41,829 bases of DNA from Candidatus Anaerostipes avistercoris (GTDB taxonomy: Bacteria > Bacillota > Clostridia > Lachnospirales > Lachnospiraceae). Where the stretch lies: the NCBI GenBank assembly GCA_019119895.1, contig DWWD01000021.1, positions 75,789 through 117,617 of the forward strand. The letters run 5' to 3'. Each line of letters begins with the position of its first letter. Positions within the stretch are counted from its first letter, which is position 1. A program made the translations under genes and the position numbers. Under the pieces are notes generated by a model that saw only the letters and a list, made by a program, of their open reading frames with translations, searched no databases and was not told where the DNA came from. Shown here piece by piece: positions 16,838-25,498 of this stretch.

Positions 16838-17955
16838 AAAAATGTCTTTTATGTGTTCTGATTCTGTGTTTTGTAAGCTGTCCGAAAACAATTTACGGAG
16901 CTCAGGAAGAACTGGACCAGGAGTCCCTGCAGGGAGTAGAATCCGTTCTGGAAGAACAGGACTCGGACATATCTTTTACCCAGATTGTAAAGAAACTCAT
17001 GACAGGAAACATCAAAGAAGCTCTGGGGTATCTGTGGGAAAAGCTTTCAGGGGATTTTTTTTCTTCTTTTGTCCTGCAGAAAGAATTCCTGAAACAAATG
17101 ATAATTGCGGCGATGATCGCGGCAGTCTTTAAGAATCTGTCAGACGCTTTTTTACAGGGAAGCGCGGGAAATGCGGGATTTTATGTAACCTACATGGTTT
17201 TTATCGCATTAATGACGGATTCTTTCTATTATCTCAACGAAACCGCCCAGGACCTTGTCCGTCTGATGATTGATTATATCAGGGGTATGATTACCGCTTA
17301 TTCCATCGCCGTCGTATCTACTTCCGGCATTACAACTTCCACGGCGGTTTATGAGTTTTATCTGATGGTTATCTATGGGATGTCGCTTCTCACGGATTAC
17401 CTGATTCTGCCAATGATCCGGATCATGTTTGTTCTGAAAATCGTAAATCATATTTCACAGGAAGAACATTTTTCCAGACTGTGCGGCACTTTGGAGAAGG
17501 CTGCTGGACTGCTGATGAAGGGATTTTTATCTCTTGTTCTTGGTGTTCAGCTGATTCAGTCTATGATTCTTCCTGCAGTGGATTCCATTAAAAATACGGC
17601 GCTGGAGAAAGGTCTGTCCTCTATTCCGGGAATCGGAGGAGGGGTAAATACAGTGATGACAACAATCATTGGTTCGGCTGTTGTCATCAAAAACAGCATC
17701 GGCGCCGCAGGCATTTTGATCCTGCTGGTCCTGGTCGTTCCGCCTCTTCTGAAGATAGGAGCCGTGGTCCTGTCTTATATGGCAGCCGGGATTCTGCTCC
17801 AGCCGGTTTCCGACAAAAGAATTACCGGGGCAATAGACGCCGTTATCAAAAGCGGCAAGCTTATGATGCAGATGATCGTAACAATGACGGTATTATTTAT
17901 CCTGTCCATTGCGCTGATCGCATTTTCAACCAATGTCAACTACTATGCGGGGTGA
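16834..17955 (+). CDS. spoIIIAE: Stage III sporulation protein AE
   Basis: The 373-residue membrane protein starts with a signal peptide (about residues 1-22, ending near IYGA) and has six or more membrane helices over residues 85-370. Family segments include TSTAVYEFYLMVIYGMSLLTDYLILPMIR-type sequence and the GLSSIPGIGGGVNTV motif. Slightly shorter than the B. subtilis protein (399). It belongs to the mother-cell channel complex. ATG at 16834 is in the ATGA overlap with spoIIIAD. Confidence 0.95.
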   Translation: MKKCLLCVLILCFVSCPKTIYGAQEELDQESLQGVESVLEEQDSDISFTQIVKKLMTGNIKEALGYLWEKLSGDFFSSFVLQKEFLKQMIIAAMIAAVFKNLSDAFLQGSAGNAGFYVTYMVFIALMTDSFYYLNETAQDLVRLMIDYIRGMITAYSIAVVSTSGITTSTAVYEFYLMVIYGMSLLTDYLILPMIRIMFVLKIVNHISQEEHFSRLCGTLEKAAGLLMKGFLSLVLGVQLIQSMILPAVDSIKNTALEKGLSSIPGIGGGVNTVMTTIIGSAVVIKNSIGAAGILILLVLVVPPLLKIGAVVLSYMAAGILLQPVSDKRITGAIDAVIKSGKLMMQMIVTMTVLFILSIALIAFSTNVNYYAG

Positions 17956-17964
17956 TGTCTGATC

Positions 17965-18411
17965 ATGGAAATGATACGATCCATTATTTTCTTTCTGATT
18001 CTGACAACCATCGCCGGGCAGCTGGTGGATGGAACCAAATATAAACCTTATGTCACCCTTGTGACGGGATTTATGCTTCTGTCTCTGATGGTCCGTCCGG
18101 TCATGACATGGATCGGAGGGGATGTGGAAATCCAGGATGTGTTTTCCCAAATTACAAAAGAGACCGATACGCTGTCTTTCGAAGAAGATGCAGCGGATGC
18201 GAGAGAGCAGCAGATTCAGAATGGAATCACAGCTGTACTGAAAGAGTATGGCATAGAAGCCCGGAGAACAGAAGTTACTGTAGATGGAGACGGCGCCATT
18301 GAAGAAATCCAGATTGAGGCAGCAGACGGAGAAAAGCAGGAAGAAAAAATAAAAACCGTACTTTCCAGATTCTATAATCTGGAAGGCGCTAATATAAATA
18401 TAAGTGAGTAG
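17965..18411 (+). CDS. spoIIIAF: Stage III sporulation protein AF
   Basis: A 148-residue protein with two N-terminal membrane helices (about 5-20 and 28-52) and a soluble C-terminal ring-building-like domain (residues 85-148, EYGIEARRTEVTVDGDGAIEEI). It is shorter than the B. subtilis protein (206). ATG at 17965 lies nine bases after spoIIIAE. Position in the operon and topology support the name more than sequence identity does. Confidence 0.9.
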   Translation: MEMIRSIIFFLILTTIAGQLVDGTKYKPYVTLVTGFMLLSLMVRPVMTWIGGDVEIQDVFSQITKETDTLSFEEDAADAREQQIQNGITAVLKEYGIEARRTEVTVDGDGAIEEIQIEAADGEKQEEKIKTVLSRFYNLEGANINISE

Positions 18412-18418
18412 AAGAAAT

Positions 18419-18958
18419 ATGATAGATAAGAAAAAACTGCAAAACATCATAAAAACCATAGGAATAAAAAAACTGCTCCTGATGCTTGCTCTTGGAATCT
18501 GTCTTATGATGTTCAGCCTGCCGTCACCCGAAGAAAATAAAAAAACGGAGACAAATCAGGAGGAGCAGGAAGAAGATTCCACAGACGCCTTTGTGAAAAA
18601 GCAGGAAAAACGACTCGTAAACGCCTTAAAACAGGTAGAAGGAGTCGGAAAAGTAAAGGTCATGATTACGGTAAAATCTTCCTCTGAAGCAGTGGTAAAC
18701 AAAGACAGTCCCTATGAGGAAAGCACAGGAGAGGATGAAAAAAGCGTAAAAGAAGATGAGGAAACCGTTCTGATCGAAGAAGACGGGAACAAGGTTCCCT
18801 ATGTGGTCAAAGAAATCCAGCCGGAGGTGGAAGGAGTTATAGTCGTTGCCCAGGGAGGAGGAAATGATATCGTTAACCAGAATATTGTTGATGCAGTATC
18901 TGTTTTGTTTCATATTTCATCCTACAAAGTAAAAGTCTTAAAAATGGAGGATTCCTAA
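18419..18958 (+). CDS. spoIIIAG: Stage III sporulation protein AG
   Basis: A single-pass membrane protein with helix at about residues 18-34, a charged linker, and a ring-building domain containing LVNALKQVEGVGKVKVMITV and EGVIVVAQGGGN, both typical of SpoIIIAG, which forms a ring in the intermembrane space. It has 179 residues from ATG 18419; GTG 18404 is an alternative that would overlap spoIIIAF by eight bases. Neither start has a strong ribosome binding site. An acidic Glu-rich insert lies at about residues 92-115. Confidence 0.9.
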   Translation: MIDKKKLQNIIKTIGIKKLLLMLALGICLMMFSLPSPEENKKTETNQEEQEEDSTDAFVKKQEKRLVNALKQVEGVGKVKVMITVKSSSEAVVNKDSPYEESTGEDEKSVKEDEETVLIEEDGNKVPYVVKEIQPEVEGVIVVAQGGGNDIVNQNIVDAVSVLFHISSYKVKVLKMEDS

Positions 18959-19525
18959 ATGAAGAAATTGTTTAAAAAAAATCAAATGATCATTACGACC
19001 CTGGCAATTATTATAGCCGTGGCAGGGTATGTAAATTATAGTGGAAAACTCGACGCATCTTCCGGCAGCAGGACAAAGACCGTATCCAATACAGCAAAAG
19101 AAACAGCAGGCGAAGTCACCGACGATATCACCGATGTGGGAGAAGCTGTTCTTACCAACGCCCAGGTGAGCAATTATGTTGCCAAAGCCAAGCTGGAGAG
19201 GGAACAGACCCACAGCAAGGCAAAAGATACGCTGGAAGAAATCATCAATGACGACTCCGTAAAAGACAGTGTAAAACAGGATGCCGTTGACAAACTGGCA
19301 ACTCTGGCAGAACAGATGGAAATGGAAACCGCCTCCGAGAACCTGCTGGGAGCCAAAGGTTTTCTGAATTCCATCGTCACCATAAGCAACGGAAATGTTG
19401 ACGTTCTGGTCAATAAAAAAGATTTGTCAAAAGTGGAGAGAAGTCAGATTGAAGACATTATTGTGAGAAAAACAGGGTGTCAGCTGGATAAGATCGTGAT
19501 CACATCCATCAAAACAGAAGATTAA
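18959..19525 (+). CDS. spoIIIAH: Stage III sporulation protein AH
   Basis: The 188-residue protein has an N-terminal membrane helix (about 8-25) and a periplasm-facing domain ending in a YscJ/FliF-like fold (IVTISNGNVDVLVNKKDLSKVERSQIEDIV-type region). SpoIIIAH pairs with forespore SpoIIQ to zip the engulfing membranes and complete the channel. It starts directly after the spoIIIAG stop, with GGAGG nine bases upstream. Last gene of the operon; no strong terminator follows. Confidence 0.93.
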   Translation: MKKLFKKNQMIITTLAIIIAVAGYVNYSGKLDASSGSRTKTVSNTAKETAGEVTDDITDVGEAVLTNAQVSNYVAKAKLEREQTHSKAKDTLEEIINDDSVKDSVKQDAVDKLATLAEQMEMETASENLLGAKGFLNSIVTISNGNVDVLVNKKDLSKVERSQIEDIIVRKTGCQLDKIVITSIKTED

Positions 19526-19549
19526 TATCCGGCAGGAGGTAAATAATAG

Positions 19550-19578
19550 TAGAAAAGCACCTTTTGATTTGATATAAT
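19550..19578 (+). promoter_or_regulatory. Promoter of the yqhY-nusB unit
   Basis: TAGAAA (19550-19555), 17 bases, TATAAT (19573-19578), with TGA before the -10 making it an extended -10 promoter. It gives the housekeeping genes their own transcription apart from the spoIIIA operon. Confidence 0.75.
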
Positions 19579-19614
19579 GACATAGGAAGAGTGCGGAGAT
19601 ACAGGAGGGTTTTT

Positions 19615-19989
19615 ATGGAAAATAGAAACGGCTATAAGATAAAAGAAAAAGGAATTCACGGAGATGTGAAGATAGCAGACGATGTGATCGCGATCATTGC
19701 GGCGCTGGCGGCCACAGAAGTCAGCGGAGTCGCAAGAATGTGCGGAAATATCACCAACGAACTTGTCAGTAAGCTGGGAATGCAGAAACTGTCAAAAGGT
19801 GTCCGCGTTAAGATTGACAACGACCGCATCATCGTTGACCTGGCGCTGGAACTGGAATATGGAGTCAATATTCCAAAAGTTTCTTCCAAAGTCCAGGAGC
19901 GTGTAAAGACTGCCATCGAGAATATGACCGGACTTGAAGTAGGTGAAGTGAATGTCCGGATTGCCGGTGTTGCGATGGATGATGAGTAA
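19615..19989 (+). CDS. Asp23/Gls24 family protein (YqhY-like)
   Basis: A 124-residue Asp23/Gls24 protein with the family core GDVKIADDVIAIIAALAATEVSGV, the central ELEYGVNIPKVSSKVQERVKTAIENMTGLEV and the final VNVRIAGV. Family members are abundant cell-envelope or acetyl-CoA-carboxylase-associated factors; in B. subtilis YqhY lies beside accBC. Here the acc genes are absent but the location between spoIIIAH and nusB is kept. ATG at 19615 follows AGGAGGG; an upstream frame from 19591 has no binding site. Confidence 0.88.
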   Translation: MENRNGYKIKEKGIHGDVKIADDVIAIIAALAATEVSGVARMCGNITNELVSKLGMQKLSKGVRVKIDNDRIIVDLALELEYGVNIPKVSSKVQERVKTAIENMTGLEVGEVNVRIAGVAMDDE

Positions 19990-20026
19990 GGCGTCCGGCA
20001 CTATATTATGATAAAGACAGTATTTC

Positions 20027-20053
20027 AGACGGGACTGGATCAGTTCCGTCTTT
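20027..20053 (+). terminator. Hairpin between yqhY and nusB, possible attenuator
   Basis: A 10-bp stem (AGACGGGACT with AGTTCCGTCT, one G-U pair) and 5-base loop is followed by only TTTGT. It may reduce rather than stop transcription into nusB, for which no separate promoter is evident. Confidence 0.5.
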
Positions 20054-20074
20054 GTATCGTAGAAAGGAAATCAA

Positions 20075-20488
20075 ATGAAAAGAAGTGAAGTAAGAGAACA
20101 TATTTTTAAGATTCTCTTCTCGGTAGAATTTTGTGAGAGAGAAGAATTTCAGGAACAGGTGAACCTGTATTTTCAGGAACACGAATTTATCAGAGAAAAA
20201 CAGCAGAAAGAGATTTCAGACAAGGTCATGGATCTGATCGATCATCTGGATGAACTGGATCAGGAGATCGCTGCCCATGCCAAAGCCTGGAATCTGACCA
20301 GAATCGGAAAAGCGGAGCTGTCCATTCTCCGCCTTGCCATTTATGAAATTCTGCTGGATAATAATGTTCCGAGAAAAGTAGCCATCAGCGAGGCAGTTTT
20401 ATTGTCAAAGAAATACTGCAATGAGAAGGCGGCATCTTTTATCAACGGAATTTTATCAAAGATTGGACAGGATGAGGATGAGAAGTAA
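20075..20488 (+). CDS. nusB: Transcription antitermination factor NusB
   Basis: A 137-residue all-helical RNA-binding protein that joins NusE at boxA sites in rRNA antitermination. The N-terminal REHIFKILFSVEF and the C-terminal AELSILRLAIYEILL...VPRKVAISEAVLLSKKYCNEKAASFINGIL are standard NusB signatures. ATG at 20075 follows AAAGGAAA. It overlaps the start of xseA by about 11 bases, so the two are coupled. Confidence 0.95.
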   Translation: MKRSEVREHIFKILFSVEFCEREEFQEQVNLYFQEHEFIREKQQKEISDKVMDLIDHLDELDQEIAAHAKAWNLTRIGKAELSILRLAIYEILLDNNVPRKVAISEAVLLSKKYCNEKAASFINGILSKIGQDEDEK

Positions 20489-21695
20489 AGTATTTTCAGT
20501 TACGCAGATTAATTCATATATTAAGAGGATGTTCCAAAGCGATTATGCTCTAAGGCGTATTTCCATCAAAGGACAGGTGTCCAACTGCAAATATCATTCC
20601 TCCGGACATATTTATTTTTCCCTGAAAGACGAGGGAAGCCAGATTTCCTGTGTGATGTTTGCCAATGCCAGACATCAGGGACTCAAATTTGACATGGAAG
20701 ATGGACAGGAAGTCATCGTAAGCGGAAATATCAGTGTCTATGAGAGGAGCGGAAGCTATCAGCTGTACGCGGATGAAATACGGCTGGACGGGATCGGAGA
20801 ACTTTATCTTGCCTATGAACAGTTAAAACAGAAACTGTACGAGGAAGGACTTTTTGATCACGAGAAGAAGAAACCGATACCGAAAGACCCGAAGAAGATC
20901 GGAATCGTCACAGCTAAAACAGGCGCGGCGATCCACGATATCATCAGCACCGCAAAAAGGAGGAATCCTTTTGTACAGCTGATCTTATATCCTGCGAAAG
21001 TACAGGGAGACGGAGCGGCTCAGACCATTGTCAGAGGAATCGAAACTCTGGACAAGTACGGAGTTGATATTATCATTGTAGGCAGAGGCGGCGGATCCAT
21101 CGAAGATTTATGGGCTTTCAATGAAGAAATCGTGGCAAGAGCGATCGCGGCGGCAGAGACTCCGATCATATCCGGAACCGGCCATGAGGTGGATACGACC
21201 ATTGCGGATTATGCCGCGGACTTACGCGCGGCAACACCGACAGCGGCATGTGAGCTTGCGGTGCCTGATATCCGGGAAGTGATCGAAGGCATCCAAAACA
21301 GGGCGCATACGCTGAATACGTATCTGAGACAGGTGCTCAGAAAATATCAGCTGAAACTAAAGCAGTATCAGCTTGCCATTGGGAAATTTGATCCGAAATT
21401 TCAGCTGCAGGAGCAGAAAATGTGTCTGGCAGAGCTGGAAGACCGCCTTTCTCTCCGCATGAAGAATCTTATGACAGAATACCGGCACCGCCTGGAAATT
21501 TATACCGGCAGGCTTCACGGTCTGTCACCGACCGCCAAACTGATCAATGGGTATGGATATCTGGAACAGGAAAACGGAGATCCGCTGGTATCTTCCGGAA
21601 ATGTAAAGAAGGGAGACAGGATATCGGTCATTATTTCTGATGGAACGCTGAAAACCAGGGTGGAAGAAGTAAGACCGCATCAGATAGGAGAATGA
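20478..21695 (+). CDS. xseA: Exodeoxyribonuclease VII large subunit
   Basis: The large, catalytic subunit of exonuclease VII, which degrades single-stranded DNA to oligonucleotides. It has an N-terminal OB fold (SIKGQVSNCKYHSSGHIYFSLKD), the catalytic GRGGGSIEDLWAFNEE motif and the GHEVDTTIADYAADLRAATPTAA stretch, then a coiled-coil arm. Length from ATG 20478 is 405 residues; ATG 20472 is an equally possible start. The small subunit gene xseB is not adjacent but about 7.5 kb downstream, which is unusual for this synteny block. It overlaps the next gene by four bases. Confidence 0.95.
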   Translation: MRSKVFSVTQINSYIKRMFQSDYALRRISIKGQVSNCKYHSSGHIYFSLKDEGSQISCVMFANARHQGLKFDMEDGQEVIVSGNISVYERSGSYQLYADEIRLDGIGELYLAYEQLKQKLYEEGLFDHEKKKPIPKDPKKIGIVTAKTGAAIHDIISTAKRRNPFVQLILYPAKVQGDGAAQTIVRGIETLDKYGVDIIIVGRGGGSIEDLWAFNEEIVARAIAAAETPIISGTGHEVDTTIADYAADLRAATPTAACELAVPDIREVIEGIQNRAHTLNTYLRQVLRKYQLKLKQYQLAIGKFDPKFQLQEQKMCLAELEDRLSLRMKNLMTEYRHRLEIYTGRLHGLSPTAKLINGYGYLEQENGDPLVSSGNVKKGDRISVIISDGTLKTRVEEVRPHQIGE

Positions 21696-22435
21696 AAAAA
21701 CGAAGGATAAAAAAGCTGGCTGTCATGTTTGTTTTCGGACTGATACTCTGCGCGACGGTACAGGTTTCCTGTTTTGCCAGAGCAGGAGGGGGCGGAAGCG
21801 GCGGAGGCGGTTCCGGAGGGGGCGGAGGCTCCCACAGCAGCAGTCATACCGGCAGGAGTTCCGGAAGGAGCAATCCGATCAGTGCGCTGGTGAACAATGG
21901 AATCATTGTTTTCATGATCTGCGGCGGAAGCATTGCCTTTGCCTGGAAAGTACGAAAGGCCAGCAAAGCGAGCAAAAAGCAGATTAGGGCATTTGAAAAG
22001 ACAGACAGCAACTGGGATTACAAAGAAATGCAGGATTATGTGCGGGAGGCATATTTTGAGATCCAGGAATGCTGGCGCAGACAGAACGCAGATTATGCGA
22101 AAGACTACTTAAGCCGGGAACTGCTGGAAACCTGGAGGACGAAATTAGCCTGGATGGAAATGCGGGATGAAGAAGAAGTCCAGGAAGATGTCAGGCTTCT
22201 GAGCGCCAAACCGGTCAAGGTAAGGAATCCGGAAGGTACAGAAAGTGATCACGTCTGGTATGTGATCCACGGCAGAATGAGAGACTACCGGATCCGGAAA
22301 TCCACCGGAGAATTTCTTGAAGGAAATGAGAAATCCGTGTCATTTTATGAATACTGGAAATTTATTTACGAAGACGGAAGATGGAAACTGGATGAGATCA
22401 AACAGAAGGACGAGATTGACATTGAGTTTCTGTAG
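21692..22435 (+). CDS. Tim44-like domain membrane protein with Gly-rich segment
   Basis: A 247-residue protein with a signal sequence (about 1-29), a (GGGGS)-like low-complexity stretch at residues 31-46 followed by a Ser/His/Arg-rich run, one membrane helix near 70-87, and a C-terminal Tim44-like domain (KEMQDYVREAYFEIQECWRRQN through VSFYEYWKFIYEDGRWKLDEI). Bacterial proteins of this type are membrane proteins of unclear function. It begins in an ATGA overlap with xseA, so it occupies the place where xseB is normally found in the operon. Confidence 0.75.
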   Translation: MKKRRIKKLAVMFVFGLILCATVQVSCFARAGGGGSGGGGSGGGGGSHSSSHTGRSSGRSNPISALVNNGIIVFMICGGSIAFAWKVRKASKASKKQIRAFEKTDSNWDYKEMQDYVREAYFEIQECWRRQNADYAKDYLSRELLETWRTKLAWMEMRDEEEVQEDVRLLSAKPVKVRNPEGTESDHVWYVIHGRMRDYRIRKSTGEFLEGNEKSVSFYEYWKFIYEDGRWKLDEIKQKDEIDIEFL

Positions 22436-22458
22436 AATCAGGAACAGGAGATGGGAGA

Positions 22459-22836
22459 ATGACAGAAGAAGAATGGATGAAGCAGCTGTCTGAACGGCTG
22501 GGAAGATCGAAATTCCGGAGCCGTTTTCATCTCAGTGACAAAGATAAAGATTACATACGGGAAAAAGGAATGGAAAAGATCCGCTCCCATGCCTGGGATT
22601 TTGTGGAAAAGCGTCTGGCTCCGGCGGTCATTCCCAACGATGGAAAACAGACGCCCATGAAAGGGCATCCGGTCTTTATTGCCCAGCACGCCACGGCTGT
22701 CTGCTGCAGGGGCTGTATCCGGAAATGGCATAAAATCTCACCGGGAAAGGAACTGACATTCCGGCAGAAAGAATATCTTGTCAATGTCATCATGGGGTGG
22801 ATTGAAAAAGAAATGAAACATGAAATAGTGGAATGA
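22459..22836 (+). CDS. DUF4186 family protein
   Basis: The 125-residue soluble protein has the core motif GHPVFIAQHATAVCCRGCIRKWHKI of DUF4186, with His and three Cys residues spaced as in a metal site. The function of this family is not known. ATG at 22459 follows GGAGATGGGAG, 23 bases after the Tim44-like gene. It is closed by a strong terminator, so the xseA transcription unit ends here. Confidence 0.8.
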   Translation: MTEEEWMKQLSERLGRSKFRSRFHLSDKDKDYIREKGMEKIRSHAWDFVEKRLAPAVIPNDGKQTPMKGHPVFIAQHATAVCCRGCIRKWHKISPGKELTFRQKEYLVNVIMGWIEKEMKHEIVE

Positions 22837-22856
22837 CTGCTGAAAATGAACAGAAG

Positions 22857-22894
22857 CACCTTTGCAGGAAACTGCAGAGGTGTTATTTTTTTTT
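22857..22894 (+). terminator. Terminator after the DUF4186 gene
   Basis: An 11-bp stem (CACCTTTGCAG with CTGCAGAGGTG) closed by a GAAA tetraloop, followed by a run of nine T. Confidence 0.93.
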
Positions 22895-22949
22895 CAAAAA
22901 ATTTCAGGAAAAAACATGAAAACAGAGTTTTTCTGGGAAAAAGAGTCTG

Positions 22950-22993
22950 TATGTTTCCGACATATTGAGATGGGAATCTGTGAGGATTAAGAT
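22950..22993 (+). promoter_or_regulatory. Promoter and candidate operator of the sugar cassette
   Basis: TTGAGA (22965-22970), 17 bases, TAAGAT (22988-22993). Directly upstream, abutting the -35, is the inverted repeat TATGT-N5-ACATA (22950-22964), a possible binding site for the RpiR regulator encoded at the end of the cassette. No convincing cre (CcpA) site was seen. Confidence 0.55.
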
Positions 22994-23028
22994 GACATCA
23001 GAACAGAAAAGATAAGGAGGAAACAATC

Positions 23029-24417
23029 ATGAAGAAAGCAGTAAAGATCGTAACCATCGGCGGCGGAAGCAGCTATACACCGGAATTAATGGAAGGATTC
23101 ATCAAACGATATGAAGATCTTCCGATCAGAGAAATTTGGCTTGTGGATATTGAAGACGGAAAAGAAAAAGTAGAGATTGTCGGAGGACTGGCTCAGAGAA
23201 TGTGGGACGCTTCCCCATATGATGTAAAAGTATATACAACCATGGATCGAAGAGAGGCGCTGAAAGATGCGGACTTTGTAACGACACAATTCCGGGTGGG
23301 GCTTCTGGATGCCCGTATCAAAGACGAAAGAATTCCGGCGCTCCATGGAATGCTGGGACAGGAAACCAACGGAGCGGGAGGTATGCTGAAAGCATTTCGT
23401 ACCATTCCGGTGATCGGGGAGATTATCGAGGATATGAAAGAATTATGCCCGGATGCGTGGCTGATTAATTTTACGAATCCAAGCGGAATGGTAACAGAAG
23501 CTGCCATCAAACATTTCAGATGGAAAAAAACCATTGGTTTATGTAATGTACCGACGATCGCTATGATGGCGGAACCGAAGCTGGTAGGGAAGAAACCGGA
23601 AGATTTAAATTACCGCTTTGCAGGAATCAATCATTTCCACTGGCACAAAGTCTATGATGAAAATGGAGAAGATCTGACGCCGCAGCTGATCGAGCATATC
23701 AATGAGAAAAATGGAGGAACACCGGCAAATATTTACCAGGCAGAATTTCCTCTGGAACTGCTTCACAGCATGAATCTCCTGCCATGCGGATACCACCGCT
23801 ACTATTACGTAAAACAGACAATGTTAGATCATCTCCTGGAAGAATTCCGGGAAGGAGGAACCCGGGCGGAACAGATGAAGCAGACAGAGAAAGAACTGTT
23901 TGAACTTTACAAAAATGCAGAGCTTCACACAAAACCGGAGCAGTTATCCAAGCGGGGCGGCGCCTACTACAGCGACGCGGCATGTGAATGTATCCGGGCG
24001 ATCTACACAAACAAAAAGATTCATATGGTAGTCAGCACACAGAACAATGGCGCAATTTCATGTCTGGATGATGATTCCATCGTAGAAGTATCTTCCATTA
24101 TTTCTGCAGCAGGAGCCCAGCCGATGGCATTTGGAAAACTGCCGGCGGCGGAAAAAGGATGGCTTCAGATGATGAAGGCAATGGAAGAATGTACGATTCA
24201 GGCTGCTCTTACCGGAGACTACGGACTGGCACTGGAAGCTTTTGTATTGAATCCATTAGTGGAAAACAATAATGAGACACAAAGAGTACTGGATGAACTT
24301 CTGGTAGCTCATGAAAAATATCTGCCGCAGTTCCATGATAAAATCCAGGAATTAAAAGCAAAAGGCATCCATACGGATGACCCGGTAGTAGCAGATTTAA
24401 TGATCCATGGAAAGTAG
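23029..24417 (+). CDS. GH4 family 6-phospho-beta-glucosidase
   Basis: A 462-residue glycoside hydrolase of family 4, which works through NAD+ and a divalent metal by oxidation, elimination and reduction. The dinucleotide motif GGGSSYTPELMEG is at residues 9-21, NPSGMVTEA follows INFT, and the metal-binding Cys is residue 172 in GLCNVP with His 202 and 204 in NHFHWH. The CN rather than CH after the glycine-leucine pair is the form found in the beta-glucoside branch (CelF, LicH, BglT). It would cleave an imported 6-phosphoglycoside in the cytoplasm. ATG at 23029 follows AAGGAGG. First gene of the cassette. Confidence 0.9.
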   Translation: MKKAVKIVTIGGGSSYTPELMEGFIKRYEDLPIREIWLVDIEDGKEKVEIVGGLAQRMWDASPYDVKVYTTMDRREALKDADFVTTQFRVGLLDARIKDERIPALHGMLGQETNGAGGMLKAFRTIPVIGEIIEDMKELCPDAWLINFTNPSGMVTEAAIKHFRWKKTIGLCNVPTIAMMAEPKLVGKKPEDLNYRFAGINHFHWHKVYDENGEDLTPQLIEHINEKNGGTPANIYQAEFPLELLHSMNLLPCGYHRYYYVKQTMLDHLLEEFREGGTRAEQMKQTEKELFELYKNAELHTKPEQLSKRGGAYYSDAACECIRAIYTNKKIHMVVSTQNNGAISCLDDDSIVEVSSIISAAGAQPMAFGKLPAAEKGWLQMMKAMEECTIQAALTGDYGLALEAFVLNPLVENNNETQRVLDELLVAHEKYLPQFHDKIQELKAKGIHTDDPVVADLMIHGK

Positions 24418-24424
24418 GATCAAT

Positions 24425-25498
24425 ATGAGCGTTGAAAAAAAGAGATTTGGCATTCTCCCTGACGGGAGAACTGCCGGTCTTTACAAAATAAAAAATCAAA
24501 AGGGTTTTGAAGTCCATGTAACGGATTTCGGAGTTAATATCGTATCTCTGCTTGTGAAGAACAGGAATGGGGAAAAGAAAGATGTGGCGCTGGGATTTGA
24601 TCATTTAGAAGATTATATGGACAACCATGGAATGTTTGGAGCAACTGTCGGCAGAAACGTCAACCGTATTTCAAATGCAGAATTTGAGATTGACGGCAGA
24701 ACACACTGTCTTGCAAAGAACCGGGGACGCCATAATATCCACAGTGACAAAGAACATGGATTTCACAAAGTACTGTGGGACGCAGAAATCATAGATGAAA
24801 ACGCAGTAAAGTTTTCTTATGTAAGTCCTGACGGTGAGCAGGGATTCCCGGGAGAGCTGAAAGTAACGGTAACTTATACCGTAACGGAAGCCGGCGGACT
24901 GATCATCTCATATGAAGCGGTGAGCGACAAAAAAACACTGATCAATCTGACCAATCACAACTATTTTAATCTGGGCGGTCATGAAAGTGGCAGCATTGAA
25001 GATACGGAAGTGAAAATTCTCGCCGATGAGTTTACGCCGGTAGATGAAGATATCATTCCGACGGGAGAATTCAGACAAGTGGAAGGGACGCCGATGGATT
25101 TTCGCAGGAGAAAGCGCATTCAAAAGGATATTTCAGATGATTATGATCAGCTGAAATATGGAAACGGATACGATCACAATTTCGTAATACGCAGCAGCGG
25201 CTGTGGTATCAGGAAAATAGCTGAAGCATATCAGCGGCAGCAGGGAATTCTTATGGAAGTTTATTCTGATCTGCCCGGACTGCAGTTCTATACGGGAAAT
25301 TCAATATGTGATATTCAGGGAAAAGGAGGTGTTATTTACAGAAAAAGAAGTGGATTTTGCATGGAACCACAATATTTTCCCAACAGCATTAACACGGAAA
25401 CATTCGAAGCGCCGGTGTTTGATGCGGGAGAAAAATATCATGCAGCAGTAATGTATCAATTTGTCTTAAGGGAGGAAAAAGAAAATGGCGAAAAATAA
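24425..25498 (+). CDS. galM: Aldose 1-epimerase
   Basis: A 357-residue mutarotase that interconverts alpha and beta anomers of aldoses. Conserved segments are GATVGRNVNRI (substrate Arg), the first catalytic His in NLTNHNYFNLGG, GYDHNF, and the catalytic Glu region near FCMEPQYFPNS. The start chosen is ATG 24425, seven bases after AGTAGGA; ATG 24407 lies in the GH4 gene without a binding site. It probably handles the free sugar released by the GH4 enzyme. It overlaps the PTS gene by 14 bases. Confidence 0.9.
   Translation: MSVEKKRFGILPDGRTAGLYKIKNQKGFEVHVTDFGVNIVSLLVKNRNGEKKDVALGFDHLEDYMDNHGMFGATVGRNVNRISNAEFEIDGRTHCLAKNRGRHNIHSDKEHGFHKVLWDAEIIDENAVKFSYVSPDGEQGFPGELKVTVTYTVTEAGGLIISYEAVSDKKTLINLTNHNYFNLGGHESGSIEDTEVKILADEFTPVDEDIIPTGEFRQVEGTPMDFRRRKRIQKDISDDYDQLKYGNGYDHNFVIRSSGCGIRKIAEAYQRQQGILMEVYSDLPGLQFYTGNSICDIQGKGGVIYRKRSGFCMEPQYFPNSINTETFEAPVFDAGEKYHAAVMYQFVLREEKENGEK

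Noticed and set aside
22905-22935. TGAAAACAGAGTTTTT before the sugar cassette as a CcpA (cre) site
   Set aside because: The central CG and the dyad symmetry of cre sites are missing.
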